The translations under genes were made by a program, and so were the position numbers. 14,464 bases of DNA from CAZVIK01 sp964627045 (lineage in GTDB: Bacteria > Acidobacteriota > Terriglobia > Bryobacterales > Bryobacteraceae). The stretch covers positions 1 to 14,464 of the forward strand of contig CAZVIK010000090.1 of assembly GCA_964627045.1 (NCBI GenBank), read 5' to 3'. Positions 1 to 7,035 of the stretch are shown in pieces; positions within the stretch are counted from its first letter, which is position 1, and each line of letters begins with the position of its first letter. The notes beneath the pieces are model-generated. The model was given only the letters and a program-made list of their open reading frames with translations. It did no database searches and had not been told where the DNA came from.

Positions 1-54
1 TAGGATCGAAGCTGCCGGAATTCCACGTTGCTCCCGGACGAAAGGAGCGGCGAA

Positions 55-483
55 ATGAAGACCGTCAGTTCGATTCTTTTCGCTCTCGTGCTAGCTCTGT
101 CGGCGGCGTCAAACGTCCAGGCAGAGGACATCACGGTCGCCATCGTGGTCTCGCCCAACGTGGTCAATCTCGATTCCAGCGGGTCCTGGATCACGGTTCA
201 CGCTGAAATCGCCTATTCGGCTGTGAGTTCCGCCAGCGTCGTTCTCAATGGAATTCCGGTCGATTGGACCAAATCCGACTCCCGCGGCGAGTTCGTCGCG
301 AAATTCGCCATCGATGACGTCAAAGTGATCCTCACACCGGGCCCAGTGCAGCTTACCCTGACCGGGACCACCCGGACGGGCCAGTCCTTCGCGGGCACTG
401 ACACGATCCTGGTTCTCGGCGGCGCCGGCGAGCGTACCCTTCGCACGAAAACGAGGCCTTCTGGCGACCGGCACCGCTTCTGA
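55..483 (+). CDS. Small secreted beta-rich protein
   Basis: 142-residue protein with a clear signal peptide: K2, a hydrophobic stretch to about residue 20, and a cleavage-like SNVQA/ED at 19-25. The ATG at 55 is chosen over an in-frame TTG at 28 because AAAGGAG lies at 41-47, 7 nt upstream. The mature part alternates short beta-type segments and has a recognisable layout: 'SPNVVNLDSSGSWITV', then 'SVVLNGIPV', then 'KFAIDDVKVIL', then 'VQLTLTGTTRTGQSFAGTDTI'. This resembles a widespread bacterial and archaeal extracellular repeat in which an 'NLKSKGRWVT'-like strand is followed by 'VxLNG' and 'G..F.GSDTI'. No function is assigned to that repeat. The last 20 or so residues are Arg-rich and unlike the rest, so a frameshift near the 3' end cannot be excluded. 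It converges on the next gene. The gene is well supported; the role is unknown. Confidence 0.75.
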   Translation: MKTVSSILFALVLALSAASNVQAEDITVAIVVSPNVVNLDSSGSWITVHAEIAYSAVSSASVVLNGIPVDWTKSDSRGEFVAKFAIDDVKVILTPGPVQLTLTGTTRTGQSFAGTDTILVLGGAGERTLRTKTRPSGDRHRF

Positions 484-599
484 GCAGCCTCACCGCGCAA
501 GGGAGCAGCCACCCGAACACGGGACGGCGCATCCCAACAGCGCGTAATCGGCCTCTCGAACGACAGCTAGTGTAGCTCGCGCTCGGCCGGGTCCGCCCC

Positions 600-2426
600 T
601 CACTGGAACTCCATCGCCACGGCCACGTTTACGGTGGCGGATTCCTTGTCCGGGTTAGGCCTGTAGCGGATGAGCACCTTTTCCGGTTTGCTCTGAGGAC
701 CGCAGGTCAAGTCCTCCCGCACCGGACGTCCCCTTCTGCGCAGATTGATGTTGTTGCCATTGGCAATTTCGAATGCAACACGGCCGCTTTCGGTCTGAAT
801 CCAAAGCCGGGGATTCGCGCCTTCGCAATCCAACTGGACGTATAGCCCTTCCTGGACTTCGATCGTGATGGGAACGTAAGGAGCGGTCTGGGCCGGTTGC
901 TCCGCTGTGGCCGCATCTTCCTCGGGCGCCGCCGCCTCTCGCTCAGACCGCATCACAACGGCTTCCACCGGCCCCTCCGCGACGGCCGCGGACTCCCCGG
1001 GCACCATCTTCCCGTAGCGCTCTGCCTCCGCCTTTTCCCCCGGCGTCCGCGCGATGTCCATCAATTGCTTCGCCGCCACTTCGGCCTCCCGCTGGAACCC
1101 CGCGCCGGGGCCGCAGGCGATAACCGCTTTCAAATAATCCGGAGCCTGGTCCTGTGTAACAGTCTTGAGGTTCAGCAACTGTCCCATCGCCGCCTGGCAG
1201 TCCCGCGCCTGGGCCAAACCCAAACCGGCCCGGTACCGGATTTCCAGATCGGTCGGGGCAAGCTCCACCGCTTTTCGGAACAACTTCGCCGCGCTTGACG
1301 CCAGTCCGCCCGGCGGCGCATACATCCCCCAGTGGAGGAAGACCCTCGGGTCCCGGCACCCCAACTCATCGGCCCGCGCGAAGTACCGCCCAGCGGCTTC
1401 ACGGTCCGCCATCGCCGCCGACGCATAGGCCAGCCCGACCACCGGCTCCCATCGGCCGGGCGACTCGGCGGCCAGCTTCGAGTACTCCTTTACCGCCATG
1501 CCGGCCATCGCCGGTCGTCCCGCGTAGAGGTCCGCCAGCGCCACGCCCCATTCAAGCGCTGTCGCCGCACGCACCTCCGGCTCTTCCGCCTGCTTGTCGA
1601 GACCAAACGGGTACACGAACGCTTTGAACATGGAGCCTTCCAGGTATCCACGGAGATCCAAGGCGACATCGCCGGCGCTCCTGCCATACACCTTTTGGAA
1701 CGTCGCCTTCGTATCAGCCCCGGCGAACATCTCGGACATGAATCGCGCGAAGTTGGGCCGGTATTGGTCGGAAAGTGCGATCATGTGGGTCAACGCCCAG
1801 CTCAACGCGTAAAACGACGCCACCTCGTCCCGGCTCGCCCCGGCCAGCCGCCGCTGATCGGTCGAGAGAACGGCCTCCACGTCCCACCGTTTGAGCCTGG
1901 CGAGAAACGCCAGCCGTCCCGGAAGCATGTCCCCGACCAGCAGGCTGTTGCGGCCCGCCGGCTTGAGTGTCGAGTACAACTCGGCCAACCCTTCGTTGAA
2001 CCATAGCGGCGGCTTCGCCTTGGAGTTATACAGCACCAGGTGAACGAACTCGTGCGTTGCGATGGGCAACTCCTCCGCGCCCAACCCCTTCATGACGATG
2101 GTGTCGTGGTGCACGCCCGGCTGGTAATAAGCGGCGCTGCCCGTCATCGGACTGTAAGGCCGGTATTCGCTTTCCGACCGGAAGGCCACGATGCGCACGC
2201 GGTATCCCGGCGTGCGCAGTGACGTTGACGCCTGGATGAAGAACGCCCGGATCTGCTCAAACCGGACGATCGCGTCCCTCGCCCGCCCGGCGCTTTCCGT
2301 GGTGAATAGCTCAAAGTGCGGGGAGACGGCGAGATTCCAGGTCCGCTCCGCGGCTGGAGTGGCTGGAGAGAAAAAGGAGACAGCGAGCAACAGCGTGAAC
2401 AAACAACCAACGGGCGTCAGGCGCAT
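600..2426 (-). CDS. Secreted Peptidase_MA-like (gluzincin) metalloprotease with TPR region
   Basis: 608 residues. Signal peptide at about 1-25 (MRLTPVGCLF..., ending TPAA/E). The N-terminal domain (about 30-275) carries a gluzincin zinc site: HEFVH at 125-129 (H125 and H129 zinc ligands, E126 general base) and 'LWFNEGLAE' with E145 as the likely third ligand, 15 residues after H129. This fits the Peptidase_MA-like/DUF1570 type of clan MA. Residues about 290-460 are alpha-helical and TPR-like ('AAGRYFARADELGCRDPRVFLHWG', given here only as layout, then 'AAKLFRKAVELAPTDLEIRY'). An Ala/Glu-rich linker at about 470-510 leads to a beta-rich C-terminal module (about 515-608) with two cysteines, 'QLDCEGA' and 'DLTCGPQ'. 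It probably acts in the periplasm or outside; substrate unknown. It lies downstream of a paralogue on the same strand, 139 bp apart. The ribosome binding site is weak. Confidence 0.85.
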   Translation of the reverse strand: MRLTPVGCLFTLLLAVSFFSPATPAAERTWNLAVSPHFELFTTESAGRARDAIVRFEQIRAFFIQASTSLRTPGYRVRIVAFRSESEYRPYSPMTGSAAYYQPGVHHDTIVMKGLGAEELPIATHEFVHLVLYNSKAKPPLWFNEGLAELYSTLKPAGRNSLLVGDMLPGRLAFLARLKRWDVEAVLSTDQRRLAGASRDEVASFYALSWALTHMIALSDQYRPNFARFMSEMFAGADTKATFQKVYGRSAGDVALDLRGYLEGSMFKAFVYPFGLDKQAEEPEVRAATALEWGVALADLYAGRPAMAGMAVKEYSKLAAESPGRWEPVVGLAYASAAMADREAAGRYFARADELGCRDPRVFLHWGMYAPPGGLASSAAKLFRKAVELAPTDLEIRYRAGLGLAQARDCQAAMGQLLNLKTVTQDQAPDYLKAVIACGPGAGFQREAEVAAKQLMDIARTPGEKAEAERYGKMVPGESAAVAEGPVEAVVMRSEREAAAPEEDAATAEQPAQTAPYVPITIEVQEGLYVQLDCEGANPRLWIQTESGRVAFEIANGNNINLRRRGRPVREDLTCGPQSKPEKVLIRYRPNPDKESATVNVAVAMEFQ

Positions 2427-2565
2427 GTTAGAAAGCCTAAAATACCGATGTGCCGAATTCTAACACGAGGAGCGCCGTGAATGCCGCCCGTGATCTGGTT
2501 CTTATTCGTGGCGCGGAATCGAAGGTGGACCGGGGAGGCAAGGCACTACAAGGCAGGCCGCGTAC

Positions 2566-4209
2566 TTACAGGAACTCCAGCACCAGTACGGCGCCCGCAA
2601 CGCCGGGCTCCATCGCCGGCGGATCGGCGAAACGTACGCGCACGGCGGCCGGCGGAGTCTGCGGGCCGCAGCGCAGGTCCTCGGTCACTTCCCTGCCTCC
2701 GCGGATCAGCGTCATCGCCTCGCCCTGCGAGATTACATACTGCAACCGCCGCCCCGCCACCTGAAGCCAGATCCTGGCGCTCGCTCCTACGCAGTCGATC
2801 TGGACCAGTTGCCCTTCCGCCGTCCGCAGAGTTGGCGCCGCAGGGGCCGCGGCCGGCACCGGCGCGACGCTCGCGGCGTTCGGTTCCGCCACCCGGCAGC
2901 CCTGCACGGCGCGGCTGTAGGCCGCTTGCCGGTCTGCGGCGACATTCTTCAGCGGGACCAACAACCGCAGGGATCCCTCGCAATCGCCCGCCGACGCCAG
3001 GCCCAGGCCCGCCAGATACGACGTCTCGGCATCCTCGGGCCGCAGCGCCGCCGCTTTCCGGTAGATACTGACTAACTCGTCGCCCGAAGGCGGAGCCAGC
3101 GCGGCCCAGTCCAGGTACATCTTCGCGTCGGGGCAATCCAACTCTTCGGCGCGGGTGAAATGGCGGGAGGCGGCCTCACGGTCCTGAGACGCCAGCGCCA
3201 GGTAGCCCAGCGCGGCATGCGGTTCCCAGCGTTGCGGGTTGGCGGCCGCCAGCTTCTCGTACGTGCGGCGCGCCTCCTCGCGGCGCTCCGGGTTGAAGGC
3301 GTCCAATTCGGCCAGCGCCAGGTTCCACTCCATCGCGGACGCCACCCGGAGGCTCGATTGCCCCAGTTGGCGCTCGGTGCCGTAAGGAAGAATGTACGCT
3401 TTGTATTGCGCGTCCCGAATGTAGGTCCGCAGATCCTCGCGCACCTTCGCGACGGGCGCGCCATACACCGCTTGCAGCGCCTCCTCGCTCGCCGTGCCCT
3501 TCAGCGCCTCCGCGACGAACGCTGGGAACTTCGGCCTGTAGGCGTCGCCGAGCGCCAGCATGTGCGTCAACGCCCAGCTCTGCGCGGTGAAGACCGCTTC
3601 CTGTTCCGGGCGCACGCCGGCCCGCCACTTCTCGTCCGCTCCGAGGAGCGCCGGCAGATCCAGAAGCGGCCCCCTGGCGAGCGTCGCAGGGTGTCCCGCC
3701 GGGATGTCGCCGATGCGCAGCGACCCCGTACTGGCGGCGGGCTTCAAGGACGAGTAGAACTCGGCCAGCCCCTGGCCCAGCCACAGCGGCACCTTGATAT
3801 CCGCGCGTCCGGTAACCGATCGCAAATACTCGCGGACCAACGCCGGGTAACGCGCCGCATCGAGCCCTGCCGTCACGATGGTGTCGTGATGGACGCCCCG
3901 GCGCAGTACGCCGCCCGCCGCGTCCGCGCCCGCATACGCACGAAACTCCCGCTCCGAGCGAAGCGCCACCACCCGGACCGGCCAGGCCGGCAGGCGCAGG
4001 CCCGCGTTGTTCCGCTGGAGGAACGCGCGCACCTGCTCCAGGAAGAGAATCGCCGCCCGCGCCTCGCCCTCGCCGCCGGTCGTATACAACTCGAAACTCG
4101 GCGTCGCCGCCCGCACCCATGCCTGGTTCTCGTTGGCCTGCGCGCCGGCCGGCGGAGCGCACAGAGTCACCAGGAGCGCGAGTCCAATCCAGATGGAAAA
4201 CCGTCTCAT
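2566..4209 (-). CDS. Secreted TPR protein with a degenerate Peptidase_MA-like domain (probable pseudoenzyme)
   Basis: 547 residues from the ATG at 4209, which has GAGG 5 nt upstream and opens directly into a signal peptide (MRRFSIWIGLALL...PAGAQA). An in-frame ATG 39 bp further upstream is less likely. The protein aligns end to end with its downstream neighbour: the 'GVHHDTIV' segment, the zinc-site region, 'GLAEFYSSLKP', the TPR region (about 290-420), and the C-terminal beta module with 'QIDCVGA' and 'DLRCGPQ'. The neighbour's HEFVH is REYLR here (R126, E127, R130), and 'FNEG' is 'LGQG' (Q146). All three expected zinc ligands are therefore replaced at identical spacing, while the reading frame is intact. 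I infer a non-catalytic binding, scaffold or regulatory role. A recent pseudogene would be expected to show stops or frameshifts, and none are present. Confidence 0.85.
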   Translation of the reverse strand: MRRFSIWIGLALLVTLCAPPAGAQANENQAWVRAATPSFELYTTGGEGEARAAILFLEQVRAFLQRNNAGLRLPAWPVRVVALRSEREFRAYAGADAAGGVLRRGVHHDTIVTAGLDAARYPALVREYLRSVTGRADIKVPLWLGQGLAEFYSSLKPAASTGSLRIGDIPAGHPATLARGPLLDLPALLGADEKWRAGVRPEQEAVFTAQSWALTHMLALGDAYRPKFPAFVAEALKGTASEEALQAVYGAPVAKVREDLRTYIRDAQYKAYILPYGTERQLGQSSLRVASAMEWNLALAELDAFNPERREEARRTYEKLAAANPQRWEPHAALGYLALASQDREAASRHFTRAEELDCPDAKMYLDWAALAPPSGDELVSIYRKAAALRPEDAETSYLAGLGLASAGDCEGSLRLLVPLKNVAADRQAAYSRAVQGCRVAEPNAASVAPVPAAAPAAPTLRTAEGQLVQIDCVGASARIWLQVAGRRLQYVISQGEAMTLIRGGREVTEDLRCGPQTPPAAVRVRFADPPAMEPGVAGAVLVLEFL

Positions 4210-4280
4210 CACCGCCTCAGCGAGGGACTGATGAATTGTAGCATCCATCGCGAAGCCGGTTCCACGGCCTCCGCGCGCGT

Positions 4281-4298
4281 TGTATCATCGACGATACA
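4281..4298. promoter_or_regulatory. Near-perfect palindrome at the aldolase start (candidate operator)
   Basis: TGTATCATCGACGATACA: 6-bp arms TGTATC/GATACA and a central TCGA, so 8 of 9 base pairs are symmetric. It ends 2 bp before the ATG at 4301 and lies between divergent genes. Its size and position fit a dimeric repressor site. The regulator is not identifiable from this window. Confidence 0.5.
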
Positions 4299-4300
4299 GC

Positions 4301-5053
4301 ATGGACCAAGCCATCATTCCCAACGCCGCCCTCTACAACACCGCGCGGCAGAAGCTGCTTGAAGGAAGACCCGTCATCGGCGGAACCATCCACACCAACG
4401 ATCCGGAGATCTACCGCGCCGTCGCGGGCGCGGGCTTCGACTTTCTTTGGATCGAGATGCAGCACAGCCCGCTCGGCTACACCGACGTCGCCCGCATGAT
4501 CTGGGCCGGCCGCGCCTGCCCCGCGATCCCCTTCATCCGCGTGCCCGACGCCACCGAGGGCGATATCCAGAAGGCCACCGACGCGGGAGCCCTCGGCATC
4601 GTCGTCCCCATGGTGGATACGCCCGAAAAGGCCCGCGCCGCCGTGGCCTTCGCCAAGTATCCGCCCCAAGGCCGCCGATCTTTCGGCAACCAGCAGGGCG
4701 TGGCGATCTGGGGACCGCACTATCGCGAAACGTTCAACCAGAACCTGGTCGTGGTGGCGATGATCGAAACGCCCGAGGGCGTCTCCGCGGTGCATGAGAT
4801 CGCGGCCGTGGAGGGTGTCGATGCCGTCTTCGCCGCCAGCTACGACCTGAGCAGCTTCAGCGGCCTGGCCCGCGATGACGCCCGTTACGAAGCCATGATC
4901 GACAGGATCCGCGACGCGGCCCTTGGCGCCGGGAAGAAACTCGGCGGACCCTTCGCCTGGCGCAACCGGGCCGGCTTCACCTTCTTCCAGGGACCGAACG
5001 ACGCCGAGTTGATCGCGGCCGGCGCCGCCACGCTTGACCTTCCGGCGCGCTGA
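4301..5053 (+). CDS. HpcH/HpaI-family aldolase/citrate lyase-type protein
   Basis: 250 residues, the normal family length. These class II, divalent-metal aldolases cleave or form 2-keto-3-deoxy or 4-hydroxy-2-oxo acids, releasing pyruvate and an aldehyde; the natural substrate cannot be read here. Family marks: 'FDFLWIEMQHSPLG' with H55 as the expected catalytic base, 'IRVP' with R80 as the substrate-binding Arg, 'GALGIVVPMVDTPEKA' (96-111), E156 in 'MIETPEG' and D182 in 'SYDLS' as metal ligands. The usual 'GPxDLS' is 'ASYDLS', and 'GxRG' after the PP motif is 'GRRSFG', so it is a divergent subgroup. The ATG at 4301 is preferred to an in-frame TTG at 4280 because family homology begins after it. 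No Shine-Dalgarno sequence precedes it; a palindrome occupies that space, so the message may be leaderless or nearly so. It converges with the gene on the other strand. Confidence 0.85.
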   Translation: MDQAIIPNAALYNTARQKLLEGRPVIGGTIHTNDPEIYRAVAGAGFDFLWIEMQHSPLGYTDVARMIWAGRACPAIPFIRVPDATEGDIQKATDAGALGIVVPMVDTPEKARAAVAFAKYPPQGRRSFGNQQGVAIWGPHYRETFNQNLVVVAMIETPEGVSAVHEIAAVEGVDAVFAASYDLSSFSGLARDDARYEAMIDRIRDAALGAGKKLGGPFAWRNRAGFTFFQGPNDAELIAAGAATLDLPAR

Positions 5054-5078
5054 CGCGTTGAGCGCCAAGCGCCTCGCC

Positions 5079-5093
5079 GCCCGGCCTCCGGGC
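5079..5093. terminator. GC hairpin between convergent genes (weak terminator candidate)
   Basis: GCCCGG-CCT-CCGGGC forms a 6-bp stem with a 3-nt loop in the 45-bp space between the aldolase stop and the stop of the opposing gene. There is no T-run on either side, so intrinsic termination is doubtful. The convergent position is the main support. Confidence 0.25.
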
Positions 5094-5098
5094 TCGCG

Positions 5099-5361
5099 CT
5101 ACCGGAACTTTCCGTAGAACGGGTGATACGTGTAGACCGTCGAGAACGCGTCCGGAAGTTTCCAGTGCCGCTTGACGACCCCCGCCGGGTCCAGGAACCA
5201 CTCGCCCAGCGGCCGGTTGCGGTCCTGCCCGTCGAACCAGCCCCACGGCGGACGCGACATGTTGGCCGCGCCCACTTTGCCGTTCAACGCCGAGCCCATC
5301 ACCCCCAGCTTCACATGCGTCACCACGTCCTCATCGCCATCGGCGAACTTCGGGCTGACGA
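5099..5361 (-). CDS. C-terminal coding fragment, cut by scaffold gap (probably the end of the M48 protein upstream)
   Basis: An open frame runs from the edge of the N gap to a TAG at 5099-5101, giving about 87 residues with no start needed inside it (the first GTG at 5326 has coding sequence before it: VSPKFADGDEDVVTHVKLG...). Other pieces are 'GSALNGKVGAANMSRPPWGW', 'NRPLGEWFLDPAGV' and 'FSTVYTYHPFYGKFR', typical of a folded, Trp/Gly-rich domain end. The fragment is on the same strand as the M48 gene across the gap, whose C-terminal extension stops abruptly after 'YELLPTYESFWPRSRSDGN'. From memory of bacterial proteins with this extension, a 'PPWGWxDG....G.FFxDPA' segment follows such a 'YE..WxRR' stretch. 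I therefore infer one gene split by the gap. The alternative is an unrelated gene truncated at the join. Confidence 0.6.
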
Positions 5362-5371
5362 NNNNNNNNNN
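5362..5371. other. Assembly gap (10 Ns)
   Basis: Ten consecutive Ns. The true length is unknown, since a round number is often a placeholder. The 53 bp to its right (5372-5424) have no coding continuity with either flank and may be an unreliable contig end. The gap falls inside what looks like one gene. Confidence 0.97.
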
Positions 5372-5424
5372 CCCTAGGGGTTAATTGGGGTGTCGGCGGC
5401 GGTTTTGTGGTACTAGCCGCCCGT

Positions 5425-7035
5425 TTAGTTCCCGTCCGAGCGCGAGCGCGGCCAGAAGGACTCGTAGGTGGGCAGCAGTTCGTAACCGATAGACGCGTTG
5501 GTCCTCCCATTCGGGTCCTCCGCGTTGGCTGCGAAAACGTAGACCAGAAAACCGTTCTCGGCCATCTTGTGCTGCTCGGGCGCGTCGCGCCACGCCTCGA
5601 TCCCATGGCCCTTGGGCTCGATAAACAGCCGGGGCCGCACGCCCTCCACCATCAGCGGATCGCCCCCCAGCGAACTGCCCGGCGGCGTGTACTTGAGGTA
5701 GGCGTTGTGCGCCAGCGTCTCCACCAGGAACAGCGTCGCCTGAAACGGGTCCTCGCCGCGCTTCTCGGCCACCACCACCGCTCCCTCCAAATCGTTCTCG
5801 TGGGCCATGACCGCTTCGTTGGAGCGCCCCGTGGGGTCGTACTGCCCGCCCAGGCTTACGCCTGTCCGCATGATCTCGCTCAAGAGCGCACCGCGCTGCT
5901 CGCCGCCTTTGTAGTCGCGCGGGTGGAAGCAGGCGTAGTGGATGAAGAAGTGGGTCCGCGTCTCAAAGACCGAGTAATACACGTACCCTTTCAGTGGAAA
6001 GCGCTCCATCGCCGCGTTGTTCCAGTTGTTATCGCCGCGCCAGTCGCCGTCAAAGTCGAAATTAGTGACGTAGTCGAAACGCGGCGCCGATCCCAGCGCC
6101 TGGTGGAAGACGGGGGCGAAGCGCGCCGCGATGTCCCGGTCGCGCACGGCATTTCGCGCGCGCACGTCGCCGGCGGGTTCCGCCGGAGTTATCGCCGCGG
6201 CGGCGATCTCCGCCGCTCTCTTCGCCGCCTCCAATTCCGGACGCGGCAGCGACGCCAGCAGGGTCTTCACCTTCCGGAACTCGGGGCTCTCCCCGGCGGG
6301 CTTCTCATGCGCGGGATAGCCGGCGATCAACGCGGCCACGTTGTCGGAACGCTCCACGGGGCTCGGGTGCGACGAGAAGAACTTCAACACGGCGTTGGGC
6401 TCGGTCTTCTGCATCCCGGCGAGCTTCTCGAAAAAACTCACCATGCCGGCCGGCTGCATCCGCGTGTCGTACACCATGCGCGCGCCCAGCCGGTCGGCCT
6501 CGCGTTCGGCCTGGCGGCTGAACCGCATGAATACGCCGCTGGCCACCATTTCGCCCGCCATCTTTCCGATGGAAGAACTCGATCCGCGTCCGAGAATGCT
6601 CCCCAGCGCGCCCAGTCCCGTCTGCGCGAGCCCGGCGCGCATCGCCTGGTCTGCCCCGTGCCGCGCCACCACGTGCCCGATCTCGTGCGCGAGCACGCCG
6701 GCCAGTTCGTCTTCGGTATCGGCCGCCTCGATCAGCCCGCGGTTCACATAGATGAACCCGCCCGGCAACGCGAAGGCGTTGATCTCCGGGCTGTCTACAA
6801 CCTTAAAGGTATAGGTGATCGTCTTCCGCGTGGAGTTCTTGACGAGCGACTGGCCGAGCCGGTCGATGTAGCCCACTACCTCCGGGTCCTCGACCATCAG
6901 AATGGTCTTTTCGATTTCCCCTGCCGAAAGACGGCCCAGTTCGATTTCGTCCTTCTCGCTCAACGTGAACGGATTCTGAGCGAAACCGGGCGCCGCGACG
7001 GCGAGCAGTATTGCCGCACCCATCACCCGCATCAT
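5425..7035 (-). CDS. M48-family metalloprotease with long C-terminal extension (3' end probably lost at the scaffold gap)
   Basis: 536 residues as read. Signal peptide 1-19 (…APGFA/QNPF). The peptidase domain (about 25-240) carries HEIGH at 117-121 (zinc ligands H117 and H121, base E118) and EREAD at 177-181, which supplies the third ligand. It also has 'PGGFIYVNRGLI' before the zinc site and 'SSHPSP' (221-226) after it. This is the periplasmic BepA/LoiP-like M48 type, which degrades or quality-controls envelope proteins. Residues about 303-536 form a second, uncharacterised domain with an Asp-rich 'NFDFDGDWRGDNNW' and 'YVYYSVFETRTHFFIHYACF'. I cannot name its family. Start: ATG at 7035 with AGGAG 8 nt upstream, overlapping the previous stop as ATGA, so translation is probably coupled to the TonB-domain gene. 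The TAA at 5425 lies 53 bp from the N gap and may be an artefact; a likely C-terminus sits beyond the gap. Confidence 0.85.
   Translation of the reverse strand: MMRVMGAAILLAVAAPGFAQNPFTLSEKDEIELGRLSAGEIEKTILMVEDPEVVGYIDRLGQSLVKNSTRKTITYTFKVVDSPEINAFALPGGFIYVNRGLIEAADTEDELAGVLAHEIGHVVARHGADQAMRAGLAQTGLGALGSILGRGSSSSIGKMAGEMVASGVFMRFSRQAEREADRLGARMVYDTRMQPAGMVSFFEKLAGMQKTEPNAVLKFFSSHPSPVERSDNVAALIAGYPAHEKPAGESPEFRKVKTLLASLPRPELEAAKRAAEIAAAAITPAEPAGDVRARNAVRDRDIAARFAPVFHQALGSAPRFDYVTNFDFDGDWRGDNNWNNAAMERFPLKGYVYYSVFETRTHFFIHYACFHPRDYKGGEQRGALLSEIMRTGVSLGGQYDPTGRSNEAVMAHENDLEGAVVVAEKRGEDPFQATLFLVETLAHNAYLKYTPPGSSLGGDPLMVEGVRPRLFIEPKGHGIEAWRDAPEQHKMAENGFLVYVFAANAEDPNGRTNASIGYELLPTYESFWPRSRSDGN

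Noticed and set aside
565..577. AGCTA-GTG-TAGCT small hairpin between convergent genes
   Set aside because: A 5-bp stem without a T-run is too weak to call a terminator.
2427..2464. Inverted repeat GTTAGAA/TTCTAAC with a 24-nt loop next to the start of the active protease
   Set aside because: A 7-bp match over such spacing is expected fairly often by chance in a region of this size; there is no supporting promoter or riboswitch-like structure.
3160..4362. A 400-codon plus-strand frame opposite the degenerate protease paralogue
   Set aside because: Low-complexity Arg/Gln/Leu composition typical of antisense frames in GC-rich genes; the minus-strand frame aligns with a paralogue along its full length.
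5372..5424. Possible GGCGGC/GCCGCC hairpin terminator after the M48 stop
   Set aside because: Long loop, no T-run, and the sequence lies at a doubtful contig end where the stop itself may not be real.
5331..5606. A minus-strand frame reading through the N gap
   Set aside because: It depends on ten unknown bases, is Thr/Pro/Arg-rich without similarity to either flank, and lies out of frame inside the M48 coding sequence.
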